DNA of 64,000 nucleotides from Prorocentrum cordatum. Lineage: Eukaryota; Sar; Dinophyceae; Prorocentrales; Prorocentraceae. The notes beneath the pieces are model-generated. The model worked only from the letters and a program-made list of their open reading frames with translations, was not told the origin of the DNA and did not search any database. Position numbers and translations under genes: made by a program. The stretch is taken from assembly GCA_963575745.1 (NCBI GenBank), contig CAUYUJ010022537.1:124539-188538 (forward strand). The letters run 5' to 3'. Numbering within the stretch: the first letter of the stretch is position 1; each line of letters starts with the position of its first letter. Positions 1 to 11,321 of the stretch are shown piece after piece.

Positions 1-38
1 GCAAAAATGCAACCAAGCGCGCGTCAGCGTCCGGCGCG

Positions 39-1090
39 TCAGCCTCCTCGCCGGCACGCCTTGTTGCGGAGAGTCTCATAGGTGTCCTGGCTGCCTGCCG
101 CCGAAGTATCGACCTGCATGGCGCCAGAACGCGCCACAGCCTCCGCTTGCGGCGGCGCCGGAGGCTTCGACGCCCCCAGCGGTGCCTTTGGCGACGGCGG
201 CAGGGCCGAAGGGGTGATCGCCTGGCCCCTGAGCATCGCGGGAGCGTTCTGGCAGGAACGTCGTCCCGCTACTCGGCCCCCCGTTGAGAAGCTTGCAAAA
301 CCTGGCCCTTTTGCAAGGCCCGCCGCTTTACTCTTCTCGGCCGGCGGCCCGGTCGTGCACCCCTGACTCATTGATGCCTCCACCCCCGCGGGAGTGGCAA
401 CGCCTGGCCCAAGCGGGACCCCCTCCAGGCCCGCGGGCAGCACGTCGACCTCCCAGTGAGCGTGTTTCGTCAGGGAGCCCTTGCAATATTCGCGGACGTG
501 CTGTGGGAGGAGCTCCCGGCTTTTGACTGGGTGCAAGAGCACGCGCCACGCCGCCGCGTGATGCCGTGCGGGGGGGTCCTTGAACATGGCCGTCACAGTG
601 AAAGGGCGACCCTCCATCTCCTGCATGTGATCGTTCCGCGTGAGCTCGAACTCCAGAGCTGCGACGGGCTCGCTGCGCAGGTGGACGTTCAGGTTCTGCT
701 CCAGGAAGTGCGAGCCGCGATTGCCCTGCGAGGTCTTGGTGCTCTTGTCCACGACCTGAGGATCACCCTCGTGGCCACCCTCGCCCCGGAGCCCCCCCCC
801 TTACGCTTGAACTCCTCGGCGCTGGCAAGGCCTGGCGCGAATGGGGCGCCATGCCGTGGCCCCGTTTGAGCGCGCCCCGGCCTAGACCCCGTGCCCCAGA
901 CTCGCGCTCAAACCACCCCGAACCCCGAGTTGCCACAAAACTCTCGGCAAACACCAAGACCTGCAGCACCCCTGGTGCCGCCGGCAAGTTCGCCTTGAAC
1001 TTCTCCCGGGTCAGCGGGCGCTGAGGATGGAGCTCCGCCGTGCCCTCTCTGGACTGCTCGGGGCACCTGTAGCGCTGCGCCATTTTGCGC
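39..1090 (-). pseudogene. gag/ORF1-like coding remnant, unidentified
   Basis: A minus-strand frame is open from about 799 to the stop at 39 and has protein-like composition, for example KGSLTKHAHWEVDVLPAG and VHLRSEPVAALEFELTRND, followed by a Pro/Ala-rich tail. A second minus frame (about 885-1090, reading LTREKFKANLPAAPGVLQVL) continues it upstream. The two frames are out of register around a 9-C run near 790-798, so one indel separates them. There is no ATG near the start and no recognised domain. Layout and composition resemble ORF1/gag proteins of dinoflagellate retroelements, but that is inference. It could also be the last exon of a host gene on the minus strand. I do not recognise the family. 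Confidence 0.35.
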
Positions 1091-1319
1091 GAGCCCTGGC
1101 ATTCCCCCTCTGCACCTGGGGCCGGCAAAGCCCGGCCCTGGGACAGCGGCGGCGCGGCCGGGGCATGTTCGAGCACGCGGGCGGCGCCGGCCACGGGGGC
1201 GGCGCGGGCCGAAGGTTCGGGCGAACCGCGATTGGTATGCCGGTTTTGCCTGGGCAACTGGCTGCGGTCCGATGGCAGCGACGGCGGCGCAGCGTGCAGC
1301 GCGGCATGGCGATGCGCCT

Positions 1320-1510
1320 TTCGATATGCAGTTGGATTTGCATATCGATGTGCATTTCGATGTGCTCTTCGATCTGCATGTCGACGCACATTGAAAAGCT
1401 CGCCGCGGCGCCCGCGGCGCCTTGCGATTTGCATTTGGATGTGCAAATCGATTTGCATCTCGATGTGCTTTTCGGTCTGCATGTCGGTCTGCATGCAGAC
1501 TTGCATTGGA
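1320..1510. repeat. 12-bp minisatellite (TCGATNTGCATT-like)
   Basis: Degenerate 12-bp units such as TCGATGTGCATT and TCGATCTGCATG run through this interval, broken by about 50 bp of GC-rich sequence near 1393-1425. ORFs across it on both strands only translate the repeat. Confidence 0.7.
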
Positions 1511-1589
1511 TAGCTCGCTGCAAGCGGCGACGTCTCGAAATGCGCGACCCACGGCGGGGCACCGCGGGCCGCCGTTTGACGGGGGGGGC

Positions 1590-1905
1590 ATCATTCGGTC
1601 CGGCCGCGGTCCAGCCACAGGAGGAATTCGGGGCACCGGCGGGGCGCCGGCAGGGCGCCGCGCGTCGCCGGCCGCCGGAGGAGAAACGTCTGGTCCGGCC
1701 GCGGCCCAGCCGCAGGAGGAGTTCGGGGCGCCAGAGGGGCGCTGGCGGGGCGCGCCGCGGGCCGCCGGCCGCCGGGGGAGAAAAGTCTGGACCGGCCGCG
1801 GCTCGGGACACCAGCGGGGCACTGGCGGGGCACCGCGGGCCACCGGCCGCCGGAGGAGAAACATTCGGTCCGGCCGCGGCCCAGCCGCAGGAGGATTTCC
1901 TTTCG
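1590..1905. repeat. GC-rich minisatellite, ~95-bp unit, 3-4 copies
   Basis: The word GGTCCGGCCGCGG (with small variants) recurs near 1598, 1692, 1788 and 1867. Each copy is followed by a CAGCCGCAGGAGGA-like segment and a GCCGGCCGCCGGAGGAGAAA-like end. Confidence 0.7.
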
Positions 1906-2950
1906 CCCGCCCGCGCAGCTTCGCCTCGCCCGCGCGGGCGCGGCACGCGCGACACGAACCCGAAACTGAAATCGATTTCCTGGTAGGGGGGGTCTCCGTT
2001 TCACGTCGGACTCACCCCCCGATTCCCGACCTCCGATGTTCGGGGCGGACGTGCGCCTCCAAGGAGAGCATATAGTGCTAGCATGTCTGTGTGCGTTCCA
2101 CTCTCTGCTTCCACCGCCGTCGCCGCCGCCGCCACCTGATGGGTGCTGCTGCGGCCCTTCGAGTGGCGCCCTCTCCGGCCCCTTCCGGCGGCGCGGCCCG
2201 GGGCCCTGCGGGGGGTGCTGCGGGCCGCAACTGGCGGCCCTCGAGGCCGCCTCGTGAGCCAGCTCCTGGGCGCGGCCGCTGGGCTCGTTGATAGGCGCCG
2301 TTGGGCTCCTCCCTCGAAGAAGAAAAACGGCATCTGGGCGCTCCGCGCGGATTTCTCGGACCCGCGCTGGGCCCTTTTGGCGGCGGCGCGCCGGGGGGGG
2401 GTCCGGCGCGGGTCCAATGAATTCGAGCGAGACGCCAAAAGTTTATGTTCATGCCGTTTTCTCTTCTTCGCTGACCTTTCTCTCCCAGCGCTGCCTTTGC
2501 CCCCTCCTCAGTGCTGGCTTTTTCACTTCTGTCCACCTGCCGCCGCTCCCCTGGCTCGCGTCTCCTTCGACGGGAGTGCCCCGCGCCGTCCTCGGTGTCT
2601 CTTTCTGCTCTCTCCCCGCTGTGCCTCGCGCGTTTGCTTTCTTCGGCTGCATCTACCTCCGCGCTTCTTGGTCCACGCGTGCCTCGCTCCCGCATTTTGC
2701 GCTGCCGCGGCGCGCCCCCGCCTGGCCATCCACGCCCGGATGCGCTGCGTGGCGCGCCTCCTCCTTTCGCGCCAAGCCCCGTCGGGCAGGGCTTTCCTGG
2801 CTGGCGTGTCACCTCCTGCCATCCACGCCAGGGCGTGCTGTATGGCGGTGGATGCTGTGGGTTCTAAGGCGGCTCGTGAGGTCCCAGTCGCGACCCCGCG
2901 CTTAGTGCTCTTGCCGTCTCCGCCTTGCCGCCGCGCGTGGGGCCGCTTCC
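1906..2950. other. No gene recognised; GC/pyrimidine-rich DNA
   Basis: Several reading frames are open only because the sequence is GC-rich. None shows conserved motifs. From about 2440 onward the plus strand is pyrimidine-rich, with many CTCC/CTTC words. I see nothing else in it. Confidence 0.5.
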
Positions 2951-2957
2951 GCCAGAC

Positions 2958-2998
2958 AAGTGTGTGTGTGTGTGTGTGTGTGTGCGTGTATGTGTGTG
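2958..2998. repeat. (GT)n microsatellite
   Basis: A run of about 13 TG dinucleotides, then an imperfect TGTATGTGTG tail. Confidence 0.9.
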
Positions 2999-3289
2999 TC
3001 GCCCATCCTCGAGGCAGCTGTAACTCGCGCGCTCTTCTGAGCGCGTGTCCGCCGCCTCTCTCCCTGTCGGTCTCCGCTGTGCCTCCCTGGTTGGCACTCT
3101 GTCGTCGCCCCGCGTTGGTGGTGGGCTCCCCCCCGGGGCCGTCGGCTCATTTCGTCGCTCGTTCATTCTCGCCCTGGCCACCCGCGCCCGGGTGGCCAAT
3201 GGTGTGGCCTCGTTTCTGAGGCTGGCGCGTGCGGGGCCCCGTTCGCGGTTCTCTATTTACTCCGCCTCGTCGTTGCGCGCGAGGCGTGA

Positions 3290-4625
3290 CCGCCAAACGC
3301 GGGCGCGCGCGCCCTCGCGCGCGCGTGCACGCACGCGCGCGCGCGCGCCCACATCCACACCAACACCAACACCAACGCCCACGCGCACGCACACGCGCGC
3401 GCGCGCACGAACGCCCGCGCGCCAGCGCGCGCGTACGCACGCGTGCTCACGCGCTGGCACGCACGCACGCGCGCGCGCACACGCACCCGCGCGCGCACAC
3501 GCACACGCACGCGCGCGCGTACACGCACGCGCGCGCACGCGCACGCGCACGCGCGCGCGCGCGAACGCGCTTGCACGCGCGCGCGAGCGCACACGCGCGC
3601 GCACGTGCACGCGCGCATGCGCGCGTGCACGCGCGGACAACTGCGCGCGCGCACACGCGCGCGCACGCGCGCACTAACGAGCTCGCGAGCACGCACGCGC
3701 GCGCACGCGCGCACACTGCACACACACACGCACACACGCTCACGCGCGCACACACGCACACGCGCAGCACGCACGCGCGCGCACGCGCGCACACACGCAC
3801 GCACGCACACACGCACACACGCACGCGCGCACACACGCACGCACACGCACACGCTTACACACGCACACACACACGCACACACGCTCACGCGCGCACACGC
3901 ACACGCGCACACACGCGCACGTGTGCACATGTGCACACGTGCACACGCACGCGCACACACGCACACGCTCACATGCACACTCACGCACGCACGCACGCAC
4001 GCACATACGCACACACGCACACGCGCACACACGCACACACGCACGCACGCACGCACGCACGCGCGCACACGCACACACGCGCACACGCGCGCACGCGCAC
4101 ACATACACAAACGTACACGCACGCGCACACGTTCACATGCACACTCACGCACGCACGCGCGCACCCACCCACGCACGCACGCACGCACGCACGCGCGCAC
4201 GCACGCACGCACGCACGCACACACGCATACACGCACACACACACACGCATACACGCACACATGCACACACGCACACACGCACACTCACACACGCGCGCAC
4301 GCGCGCACACGCGCACACGCGCACACACACACACGCACACACCCACACGTACACGCACACACGTACACACGCACACACGCACACATGCACACACGCACAC
4401 ACGCACACACGCACACACGCACACACGCACACACGCACATACGCACACACGCACACACGCACATACGCACACACGCACACACGCACACGCACACATGCAC
4501 ACACGCACACACGCACACACGCACACACGCTCACCTGCACACGCGCACGAGCACTCACGCTTACACGCACACACGCACACACGCACACACGCACACACGC
4601 ACAGCACACACATATACCCACACAT
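3290..4625. repeat. 1.3-kb CA/CG-rich tract (ACGC/ACACGC repeats)
   Basis: An almost uninterrupted alternating purine-pyrimidine tract. It is CG-rich at the start (GCGCGC, CACGCG), then dominated by ACACGC and CACACGCA units, with no fixed long period. Long ORFs read His/Thr/Arg-Ala on one strand and Cys/Val on the other; these are by-products of the repeat, not genes. Alternating CG/CA tracts of this length are prone to adopt Z-DNA. Confidence 0.95.
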
Positions 4626-5210
4626 GCAGACACATATCTGGCGGCTGGACGCACGCGCATCTTGTTTTTTGCGCTATTATTTGCCGTGTCGCTGCGCGCG
4701 AGGGCGCGGCGGCAAAGAGTGTGTGTGTGGTTGTGTGTGCGGATTCAGGCGCTCGGCTTCGCTGTAATTTACAACGATTGTGGCTTCGGGAGCGCGAATT
4801 TGTTATAGTTTACGGGGGTCGCTGCCTCGGGGAAATGTATCTGATATATTTTGATGTGCCCGCGGGCAACTCAAAACAACCGGGGAACACCGCTATGGGG
4901 TGGGAGCCAGGCGTCGATCACTACAACTATGTAAATCAAAACGTGTAGCATCTACAGTTATTACATCGGGAATTGGAGTTGTCGCGGGCACAGGAACACC
5001 CCCGCGTCGCAGCCTCTTGGCCGCCCCCCCATGGGGTCTGGCGGATGGGAGAGAGGAGCGTCGTATCTACATTGGGTTTTGATTTGTGGAAGGGGACGGG
5101 GGGAGAAGGAGGAAGAGGAGGAGCAGGAACAGGAGCAGTGAACAACATATATGTGTATGTATTTGCACATGCATACCTGCACGTATCTATCTTCTATATG
5201 TTTGTATGTA
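4626..5210. other. Unique-looking spacer, no gene recognised
   Basis: Mixed-composition DNA between the CA tract and the (TATG)n array. It has no convincing coding frame or RNA gene. It would lie in the intron upstream of carrier exon 1, or upstream of that. Confidence 0.4.
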
Positions 5211-5214
5211 GGCA

Positions 5215-5224
5215 TATATATGTA

Positions 5225-5260
<36 letters not shown>

Positions 5261-5345
5261 TGTATGTATGTATGTATGTATGTATGTATGTATGTATGTA
5301 TGTATGTATGTATGTATGTATGTATGTATGTATGTATGTATATAT
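5215..5345. repeat. (TATG)n microsatellite
   Basis: About 28 near-perfect TATG tetranucleotides, with ATATATGT at both edges. Confidence 0.95.
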
Positions 5346-5367
5346 AGAGAGAGAAATAGAGAGAGAG

Positions 5368-5427
<60 letters not shown>

Positions 5428-5475
5428 GATAGAGAGAGAGAGAGGGAGAGAGAGAGGAGAGAGGGAGGGAGAGAG

Positions 5476-5511
<36 letters not shown>

Positions 5512-5540
5512 AACATAGAACGAGAGAGAGAAAGAGAGGA
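5346..5540. repeat. (GA)n polypurine tract before carrier exon 1
   Basis: GA dinucleotides with occasional GGA, GAAA and GATA interruptions. It ends about 25 bp upstream of the inferred 3' splice site at 5565/5566. Confidence 0.95.
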
Positions 5541-5565
5541 CAACCTCCCGCATTCCCCCGGGCAG

Positions 5566-5650
5566 TCAGCGGCTGGCTGCTGGAGTGCTGTCTGGCTTCG
5601 CGTCTGCGCTCGCACAGTCGCCCATGCAGCTTGTGGAGATCAACCAGCAG
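5566..5650 (+). CDS. Mitochondrial carrier, exon 1 of those visible (repeat 2, helix H3)
   Basis: After the acceptor GGGCAG the exon reads, in phase, LAAGVLSGFASALAQSPMQL followed by VEINQQ. This is the odd-numbered transmembrane helix of a carrier repeat, with SPMQLVEI standing where the family has Px[DE]xx[KR]; that relaxed form is common in repeat 2. It ends at CAGCAG, followed by GATTCC, so the 499-bp intron starts with GA and ends TCCACAG. The (GA)n tract lies just upstream. The alternative acceptor CAG four bases later (5569) would change only the first residues. Confidence 0.78.
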
Positions 5651-6149
5651 GATTCCCTTTTTTACCAGAGGCTGGGAGTGAGGGGGGAACGAGGACGACG
5701 GCGCGGGGAGGGAGGGTGGGCAGAGCATGGGGAGGGGAGGGGAGGGGAAGGGAGGAGAGGGGGTGGGAGAGCAGTGGAATTCAAGTGGATGGGGGAGGAG
5801 GGTAGGGAATGAGGGGGAACAAGGACGACGGCGCGGAAAGGGAGGGTTAGGAGAGCGTGGAGAGGTGAGGGGAGGGGAGGGCATGGGAGGAGAGGGGGCG
5901 TGAGGGCTGTGGAAGTCAAGTTGAGGGGTAATGGAGAGGGAATAAGGGGAGGAGTTGGGAGGGGAGGGCAGGAGAGGGAAGGCTTGCTCTCTTTCCGTTC
6001 TCCTACTTCCACCCCTTTATTCCTCCTACCTTCTCCCGACTCCCCCCTTACCCGGCCCCCCTCCTCCCTCACCAACCTCCTCTCTCTTCCTATTTTTTTT
6101 CTCCCCACAGTGCCGCCAACTTACGTAAACAGATGGTGCCTGTCCACAG
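5651..6149 (+). other. Intron 1 (GA-AG), with tandem purine-rich duplication
   Basis: Begins GATTCC and ends TCCACAG. Inside is a ~137-bp unit present twice (about 5670-5805 and 5807-5945). Each copy starts GGGGGAAC(G/A)AGGACGACGGCGCGG and continues as G-rich sequence. The last 120 bp are pyrimidine-rich, the only acceptor in this gene with an obvious polypyrimidine tract. Confidence 0.65.
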
Positions 6150-6249
6150 AACCACGGATTCAGCATGGTGGCCACTGCCAGGCGCGTCGTGGAAGCGCAT
6201 GGCTTCCGCGGGCTGTACGCTGGCTACCCCATGACAGCCATACGAGAAG
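6150..6249 (+). CDS. Mitochondrial carrier, exon 2 (repeat 2, matrix helix and start of H4)
   Basis: The exon reads NHGFSMVATARRVVEAHGFR then GLYAGYPMTAIRE. G-[FL]-x-G-L-Y-x-G-x and the following T-x-x-R-E are the hallmark matrix segment and even-helix start of SLC25 carriers. It joins exon 1 in phase 0, so the peptide runs INQQ-NHGF. It ends with one base of a codon (phase 1) at GAAG, followed by GCCGCG: a GC donor. An upstream in-frame TAA at 6124-6126 is intronic if the acceptor is at 6149/6150. Confidence 0.82.
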
Positions 6250-7096
6250 GCCGCGTTGCGCTGAAGCCTTGCCCGCGTGGCCCTTGCGGAAGGACGGGAC
6301 GGAGGGGGAGGGAGGGAGGGAGGAAGCGAGTGCCAGTGGACGGATCCGGTCGCATGCGACCGAGGGGAGGGAGGGAACAGAAGCCAGCACGGCTCGCTGG
6401 GGTTGGAGGCGCGGTGTGGTGGGGCGCGACGCAGAAGGGGCCCGGGGAGTAGAGACCGAGACTGCGATGACAGTGAATAGCCTGTTCCCTCTCCTCTGTT
6501 GCCTTCTTCCTCCTCCATCGCTTCACCTCCTTCAGGAGGAGAAGAAACACACAGACACAATGAATCGTCGATTCCCCAGAAAATATGGGAAACTATGGAA
6601 AGTGGGGGGGAAGACAAGAAACCCCAAAAATATAGGAAAATATGGGGGATATTTCTATTTGTGTGCATTTATTTGTGTGTCCTGGGGCCCCTTCACTCCT
6701 CCCCAGCGACCACTCCGATCAAAACAGATCCCTAGACCCTTCCTTACCTGGAACCGCCCTGATTTGTTTTCGAAGCCCTGTCAACCCGTGGCGGCAGTGG
6801 CGACGGGGGGGGTTCAGACTGCCCGTAGGAGGAGGAAGAACAGGCGGACCAGTGTAAACCCAAGACCCATGAACAACAACAACAACAGAGAGCCGCGCCC
6901 AGACGGCGCATCGGCAGGAAATGTGCACATGCATAAGTGGAAAATGTCACTGGGCCTCGGCCGGCAACCACTTGCAAGCTTTGCGCAAATGGCGCGCGAG
7001 GGTAAGCAGCAACACTCCGTCTGAAGAGGGTGGGGGGGGCGGGGAGGGGACAGGGAGGAGGGAGGCGAATGAGCAGAGCGAGGGAACTCATCGCAG
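6250..7096. other. Intron 2 start: no gene; fragment of composite repeat near 6828-6870
   Basis: GC-rich, then purine-rich intron sequence. At 6826-6870 a GGA-rich stretch is followed by CCAGTGTAAACCCAAGACCC and five AAC triplets. This is the same head sequence found after (GGA)n at 21545, 22986 and 52847. Sequence from about 7020 to 7096 is probably 3' UTR of LINE-A. The true LINE 3' end was not located. Confidence 0.5.
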
Positions 7097-10000
7097 TCAC
7101 ACTGACTGTTTACAATACTCTTTAACAGCTGCATCCCATTCCCTTGGAGGAGAATTCAATAAAATCTGCAGGCGGTCGGGGTCGTCTCCTGCGACTCTCA
7201 GCGCGCGGGCGTGCATGTAACTGGTCCATTGCAAGCGCGGTCTGCCTCGATTCTTCAGGGACCGCCATTCCCGCGGCATTAGGGAGTGCGCCTCGCTTGG
7301 CTGGAACACCATTGCTTTCGGCAACGATTGCGAAGGTGCCCTTGCCAATTTACCGTAATATTTAAGCTGCCTCTTCAATAGTATAGTTGACAATGGAGGA
7401 GATTCTGCTTCAAGCAGGACACGTTGATTGCTGAAGAAAGATAGGAATGCCGGTTGGATCTTCAGTACTCTGCGGTAGCATTTGGCTTGAAATCCATCCA
7501 GTCTGTTCTTGTCTGCTTGCAATAATACACAAGATTCCAATCCGTACAATAATTTGGAGAAGACGCAGGCTTGCAGTACTCGTAGCTTGTGCTGCTTGGT
7601 CATGTTTGCGTGGTTCCACACAGCACATAATTTGTCCAATGCTCCTTTTGCTTCTCCGAGGCGGCGCGTTATTTCAGCCTTGGGCCGACCATCTGCGCTT
7701 AAGAGGCCACCAAGATAAACAACGTCGTCTTTAGATTGGATTTCTTCTCCATTCGGCCCCAAAACCGTAGCATCCGATCTGATTTTCAATCATAATGTTT
7801 TGCCAGCGTTCAGGTCGAGCCCAAAAGTTTTCCCAATGTTTGACACGATATGAAAATGCCTCTGAAGTGACTCCGGACACTGTGCCACGAGCAGCGTGTC
7901 GTCGGCGTAGAGCACGTCATTAGTAACCACATACGGCTTATTCTTGAAGATGCCCGGCTGCGCGTGGAAGTCCTTGTCGACGGCCTCGAGAAGCACCGAC
8001 ATAACGATTACGAACAGATAAGGAGATAAAGGACAACCTTGTGCAATTCCAGCTGGTTGACACTTTTGCGATGATGTTGTTGCCCCATCTTTGACGACAA
8101 ACTTGCGCGCCTTGTAGATCGCGGCAATCATGTTCAGCATGGCGGGTGGTACTCGGAAGTGGCGGAGTGCGAACAGTAGCCCCGCTGGTCTGATACGATC
8201 AAAAGCTTTGCTCCAGTCTAGCAACAGCAGGAACAGTTTACCATTTTTGTCCTCCAGTGCAGCGTCAATGAGTCTTCGCACTAAGAATAGTGCGTCGCTG
8301 GTGCCCCGGGCAGGCCGGAATCCATATTGAGATTCTCGTAGTTTTTCTTCAGCGCCTCCAGTCTTGAGTCGGTGTAAAATTAGACTGGCCAAAACTTTAT
8401 AGCCCACCGCTAACAGGGATATGGGCCTATAGTTGGATGGCTCGGAGGTGTCGCCTTTTTTGAGTATTGATACAACCGAAGCTTCTCGCCAATGCGCTGG
8501 CATGTCTTTCTGCCGCCAACAATCGTCACACAGCTGTCTTAATCTCTCTAGGGCCGCGCTGTTCCTCCATAGCGCGTGCCATAGATCAGGGGGTACTCTA
8601 TCATTCCCGGCCGCTTTCTGCACCTTCAAGCGTTTGACTGCTCGTCGAACCTCTTCCAAATTGATGCTGCCAACGTCGATGGGTAAGAAGCTGCTGTCCT
8701 CCGCTAGGTTGGGAAACTGTTCTGCCTCATGACATAATTTCCATTGTTCTTTTTCCAGATAGTTTGCCATCGTTTCGGCTCGCTCCTCTGCGTCAACTAG
8801 ACTACCCTGGGTATACCGTAGACGTCCGTATTTCATCGGCCGCCCTTTCCGGAGTGATCGAATAGCTTGCCATCCGTTTTGTGTTATTGCTTCTTCCAGC
8901 CACGCTTTCCTGTCGGCACGTGCCGAAAGTTGTATCTGCTTGTTGAGGCCTTTGAGGACTTTTGCATCCGCCCCGGCATTTCTACGGCGATTCCGCTCTT
9001 CGATAAGATGTAGCGTTCTCGTTGTAATCCACGGCCGGCGCTTCTGCACGGAGATGGTTGGCAGAACATGTTGTGCAGATCCCAGCATGCATGTAGCCAC
9101 GGATTTTGCCCTGGACTCCAGATCTGTACATGGCGGATTGCTTTCCCAATTGCGAACAAAGGCATCAGCGTATTTATCTGCGATGTCCTTGTTTTGTAGT
9201 GTCGTCAGATCTGCTGTGGCTGTTCTTGCTGAGCGTTCCTTTTTGGGGATGTCTACGTCGAGGTCCACTATCTGCACGAAGTGATGCGATTGGAGCGCCC
9301 TCCACCGATCGCTCCAGATAGCCGTAACGCTGCTGAACCAACTTCGCTCAACTACGACATGGTCCAACTGTTCGAACCGACCTGGTTGTACTGGTTCTGC
9401 TGGATGGGTGCCCAGATCGCGGTAAGTTGCTTTAGCTTCGAGTCCTGCGTCGAAAAATGTATTCGCAACGCACGCTTCCAGGGCACCACACAATTCCAAT
9501 AGTAATTCTCGGTTTGACGTTGGCTCCCACTTCCCGGTAAGATCTCGAAAGGATAAGGTCCTATGACTTCCCTTTCTCCGGCACGTCGTCGCAGAAGCCT
9601 CGCGTTGAAGTCCCCCAGCAGGACGGTTGGCCCATAAGATTTGCATTTGGTGGCGAATGCCGTCAGATCGGTGAAAAAATCGTGCCGGATATCATACGGA
9701 TGCTCGTTGGTCCAAGCGTATACTGTAATCAACGTAAGAATTCCACCAGATACCCGGAGCCGAATGCTGGCCATTTTGTTGTCCTTTTGTAGGTAACCTT
9801 TGACAGCGTGTCTCATCCAAGGTGCCACTACGAACCCGACTCCTGCATATTCTCTGCTGTCGTGCTCCGTCCCAGAAAGAATAAATAAGTATCCCTCGTG
9901 TTCCAAAATCTGTGACCCACGGCAATGTGTCTCTTGAAGACACAACACACCGATATTTAATTCTGACATGTGCTTCATTATCTCGTACAACTTGTGTGGC

Positions 10001-10125
10001 TTCTCCGGGCTGATGCCTTCGACATTCCAGGAGGCAATTCGTCCACACAGTACTGGCGAACATGGAAATGTTACCCATTTGCCAGTACTCGTCGTACTTG
10101 TAGTGCCGATGCGCCGTCGTATTTC
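7097..10125 (-). pseudogene. LINE-A ORF2: endonuclease + reverse transcriptase, broken
   Basis: The frame opens directly after the ORF1 stop. It gives an endonuclease domain (SWNVEG near 10035, LQETH, LLGDFN) to about 9540. There the reading moves to another frame around 9530-9560, where EVIGPYPFE gives way to RDLTGKWEPTSNRELL. The RT domain follows to 7790 with SNYRPISLL, LDWSKAFDRI, AGIAQGCPLSPYLF and the catalytic box YADDT. It then hits TGA (7792-7790) after LNAGKTL. The same frame continues after the TGA with VVYLGGLLSADGRPK and LLYGLE, typical LINE C-terminal sequence. There is no RNase H. The catalytic residues are intact, and the defects are one indel and one nonsense codon. No ATG precedes the endonuclease in this frame. 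Confidence 0.9.
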
Positions 10126-11232
10126 CTAGTGGTTGCCCTTCTTTCCCTTGCCACTGCCTTTAGCACGCTGGAGGGCCCCATTAGCGCGATCGGTGAGGTC
10201 AGACACCTCCGGGCTGTTTGTAAGATCGCCCCAAGCAGCCCATGCTCCACACCACGTAACCTGGAGAGCGGACCCGGCGACAAGTACGTGACACACAGGT
10301 TCTTTGGCTACTTTGAGCTTCTGTTCCAGAGTATCCACACGTACCTCGCTTTTGGAATAACCCCATCCCAAGAATGTCTTACGCAAGCTGAACAAGAAGC
10401 TCTCTGGGACCCTTTTTTCCAAAGGTTGGTCTGGACGCGTCCAAATCACATTTCCTTGATGTTTCAATTGAGCTTTCCCCAGGACTGTGACGAATGTGTC
10501 CCGGGCAGTGGCCGTGTCAAACTTTGCGAAGAAGATCTGCTGGAACGCGTCGCCTTTGATAAAGGTCTCCTTAGGCTCCGGAGCTCTGAAATGAAGCGCC
10601 TGTTCATTGATCCATGCAGACGCGTCGCGCAAGGTATCGAAGTTACCCAATGCACCAATGACAGCATTGCACTCATACTGCTTGTTCGTGGTGAGTTCCG
10701 CCATTTGGCGCTCGATCTCATTGAGTTTCGCCTCAACTGTGGAAGCCAGACTGCGTGCGGAACCAGTCGCAGAATCAGCATCTGGACGATGTGGAAGCGA
10801 CTCGAGAACGGCAACGCGCGCGGTGATGTCATCGACAGCTGTCTTCAAAGGCTCCACCGCGTTCCGCAGGTCTTGTTGCGAAACGCCATGCTGCTTGATC
10901 GCACGAATATCGTTCTGGATTGGTTGAAGCTGGTCTCGCAATATTTGCTTAAATTGCTCAACTGTTAGGCCATCCGTATCGTTGCCCGATTGTGAACCTG
11001 CGGCTGCGGCAAGGTCATCGTCGGATAGTTGTTGAGGTACGGCTTGAAGATCGTCCAGGCCATCCATCTCATGTAGTGGACTGTGGATGCGATGTTGCTT
11101 TGCTCTACCAGCAGGGGGCTGCAAAACGTCCTTGACGGGGGTGCCGGCTCTGCGAGTTTGTTTTGTCGTCGGCGGAGGCGAAGCAGCCTGTTCCAACTCT
11201 CCATCCAACTTGAGGGGAACACGAGAAGCCAT
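10126..11232 (-). CDS. LINE-A ORF1: coiled-coil/RRM nucleic-acid-binding protein
   Basis: 368 codons beginning ATG (MASRVPLKLDGEL). Residues about 95-130 and 165-185 are heptad-like (QFKQILRDQLQPIQNDIRAI; TVEAKLNEIERQMAEL). Residues about 190-260 look like an RRM (CNAVIGALGNF ... DAFQQIFFAKFDTATARDTF). A basic Lys/Gly tail, GSGKGKKGNH, precedes the UAG. ORF1 proteins of this type coat the LINE RNA and act as nucleic-acid chaperones in the RNP. The frame is intact, unlike ORF2. The next codon after the stop is already in the ORF2 endonuclease frame. Spliced-leader relicts lie about 90 bp upstream. Confidence 0.85.
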   Translation of the reverse strand: MASRVPLKLDGELEQAASPPPTTKQTRRAGTPVKDVLQPPAGRAKQHRIHSPLHEMDGLDDLQAVPQQLSDDDLAAAAGSQSGNDTDGLTVEQFKQILRDQLQPIQNDIRAIKQHGVSQQDLRNAVEPLKTAVDDITARVAVLESLPHRPDADSATGSARSLASTVEAKLNEIERQMAELTTNKQYECNAVIGALGNFDTLRDASAWINEQALHFRAPEPKETFIKGDAFQQIFFAKFDTATARDTFVTVLGKAQLKHQGNVIWTRPDQPLEKRVPESFLFSLRKTFLGWGYSKSEVRVDTLEQKLKVAKEPVCHVLVAGSALQVTWCGAWAAWGDLTNSPEVSDLTDRANGALQRAKGSGKGKKGNH

Positions 11233-11281
11233 GATGTATGCAAGATCTTCGGTGAGAGTGCAAGTGGCGCACTTCTAAATC

Positions 11282-11315
11282 GGAATGTAAGAGCAGTAGG
11301 AATGTAAGAGCAGTA
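11282..11315 (-). repeat. 17-bp direct duplication in the LINE-A leader
   Basis: GGAATGTAAGAGCAGTA occurs twice back to back (11282-11298, 11299-11315) between the ORF1 start and the spliced-leader relicts. Confidence 0.85.
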
Positions 11316-11321
11316 TGGGGC

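Noticed and set aside
3229-4948. Very long His/Thr/Arg or Cys/Val ORFs on both strands
   Set aside because: They only translate the CA/CG repeat and have no independent protein features.
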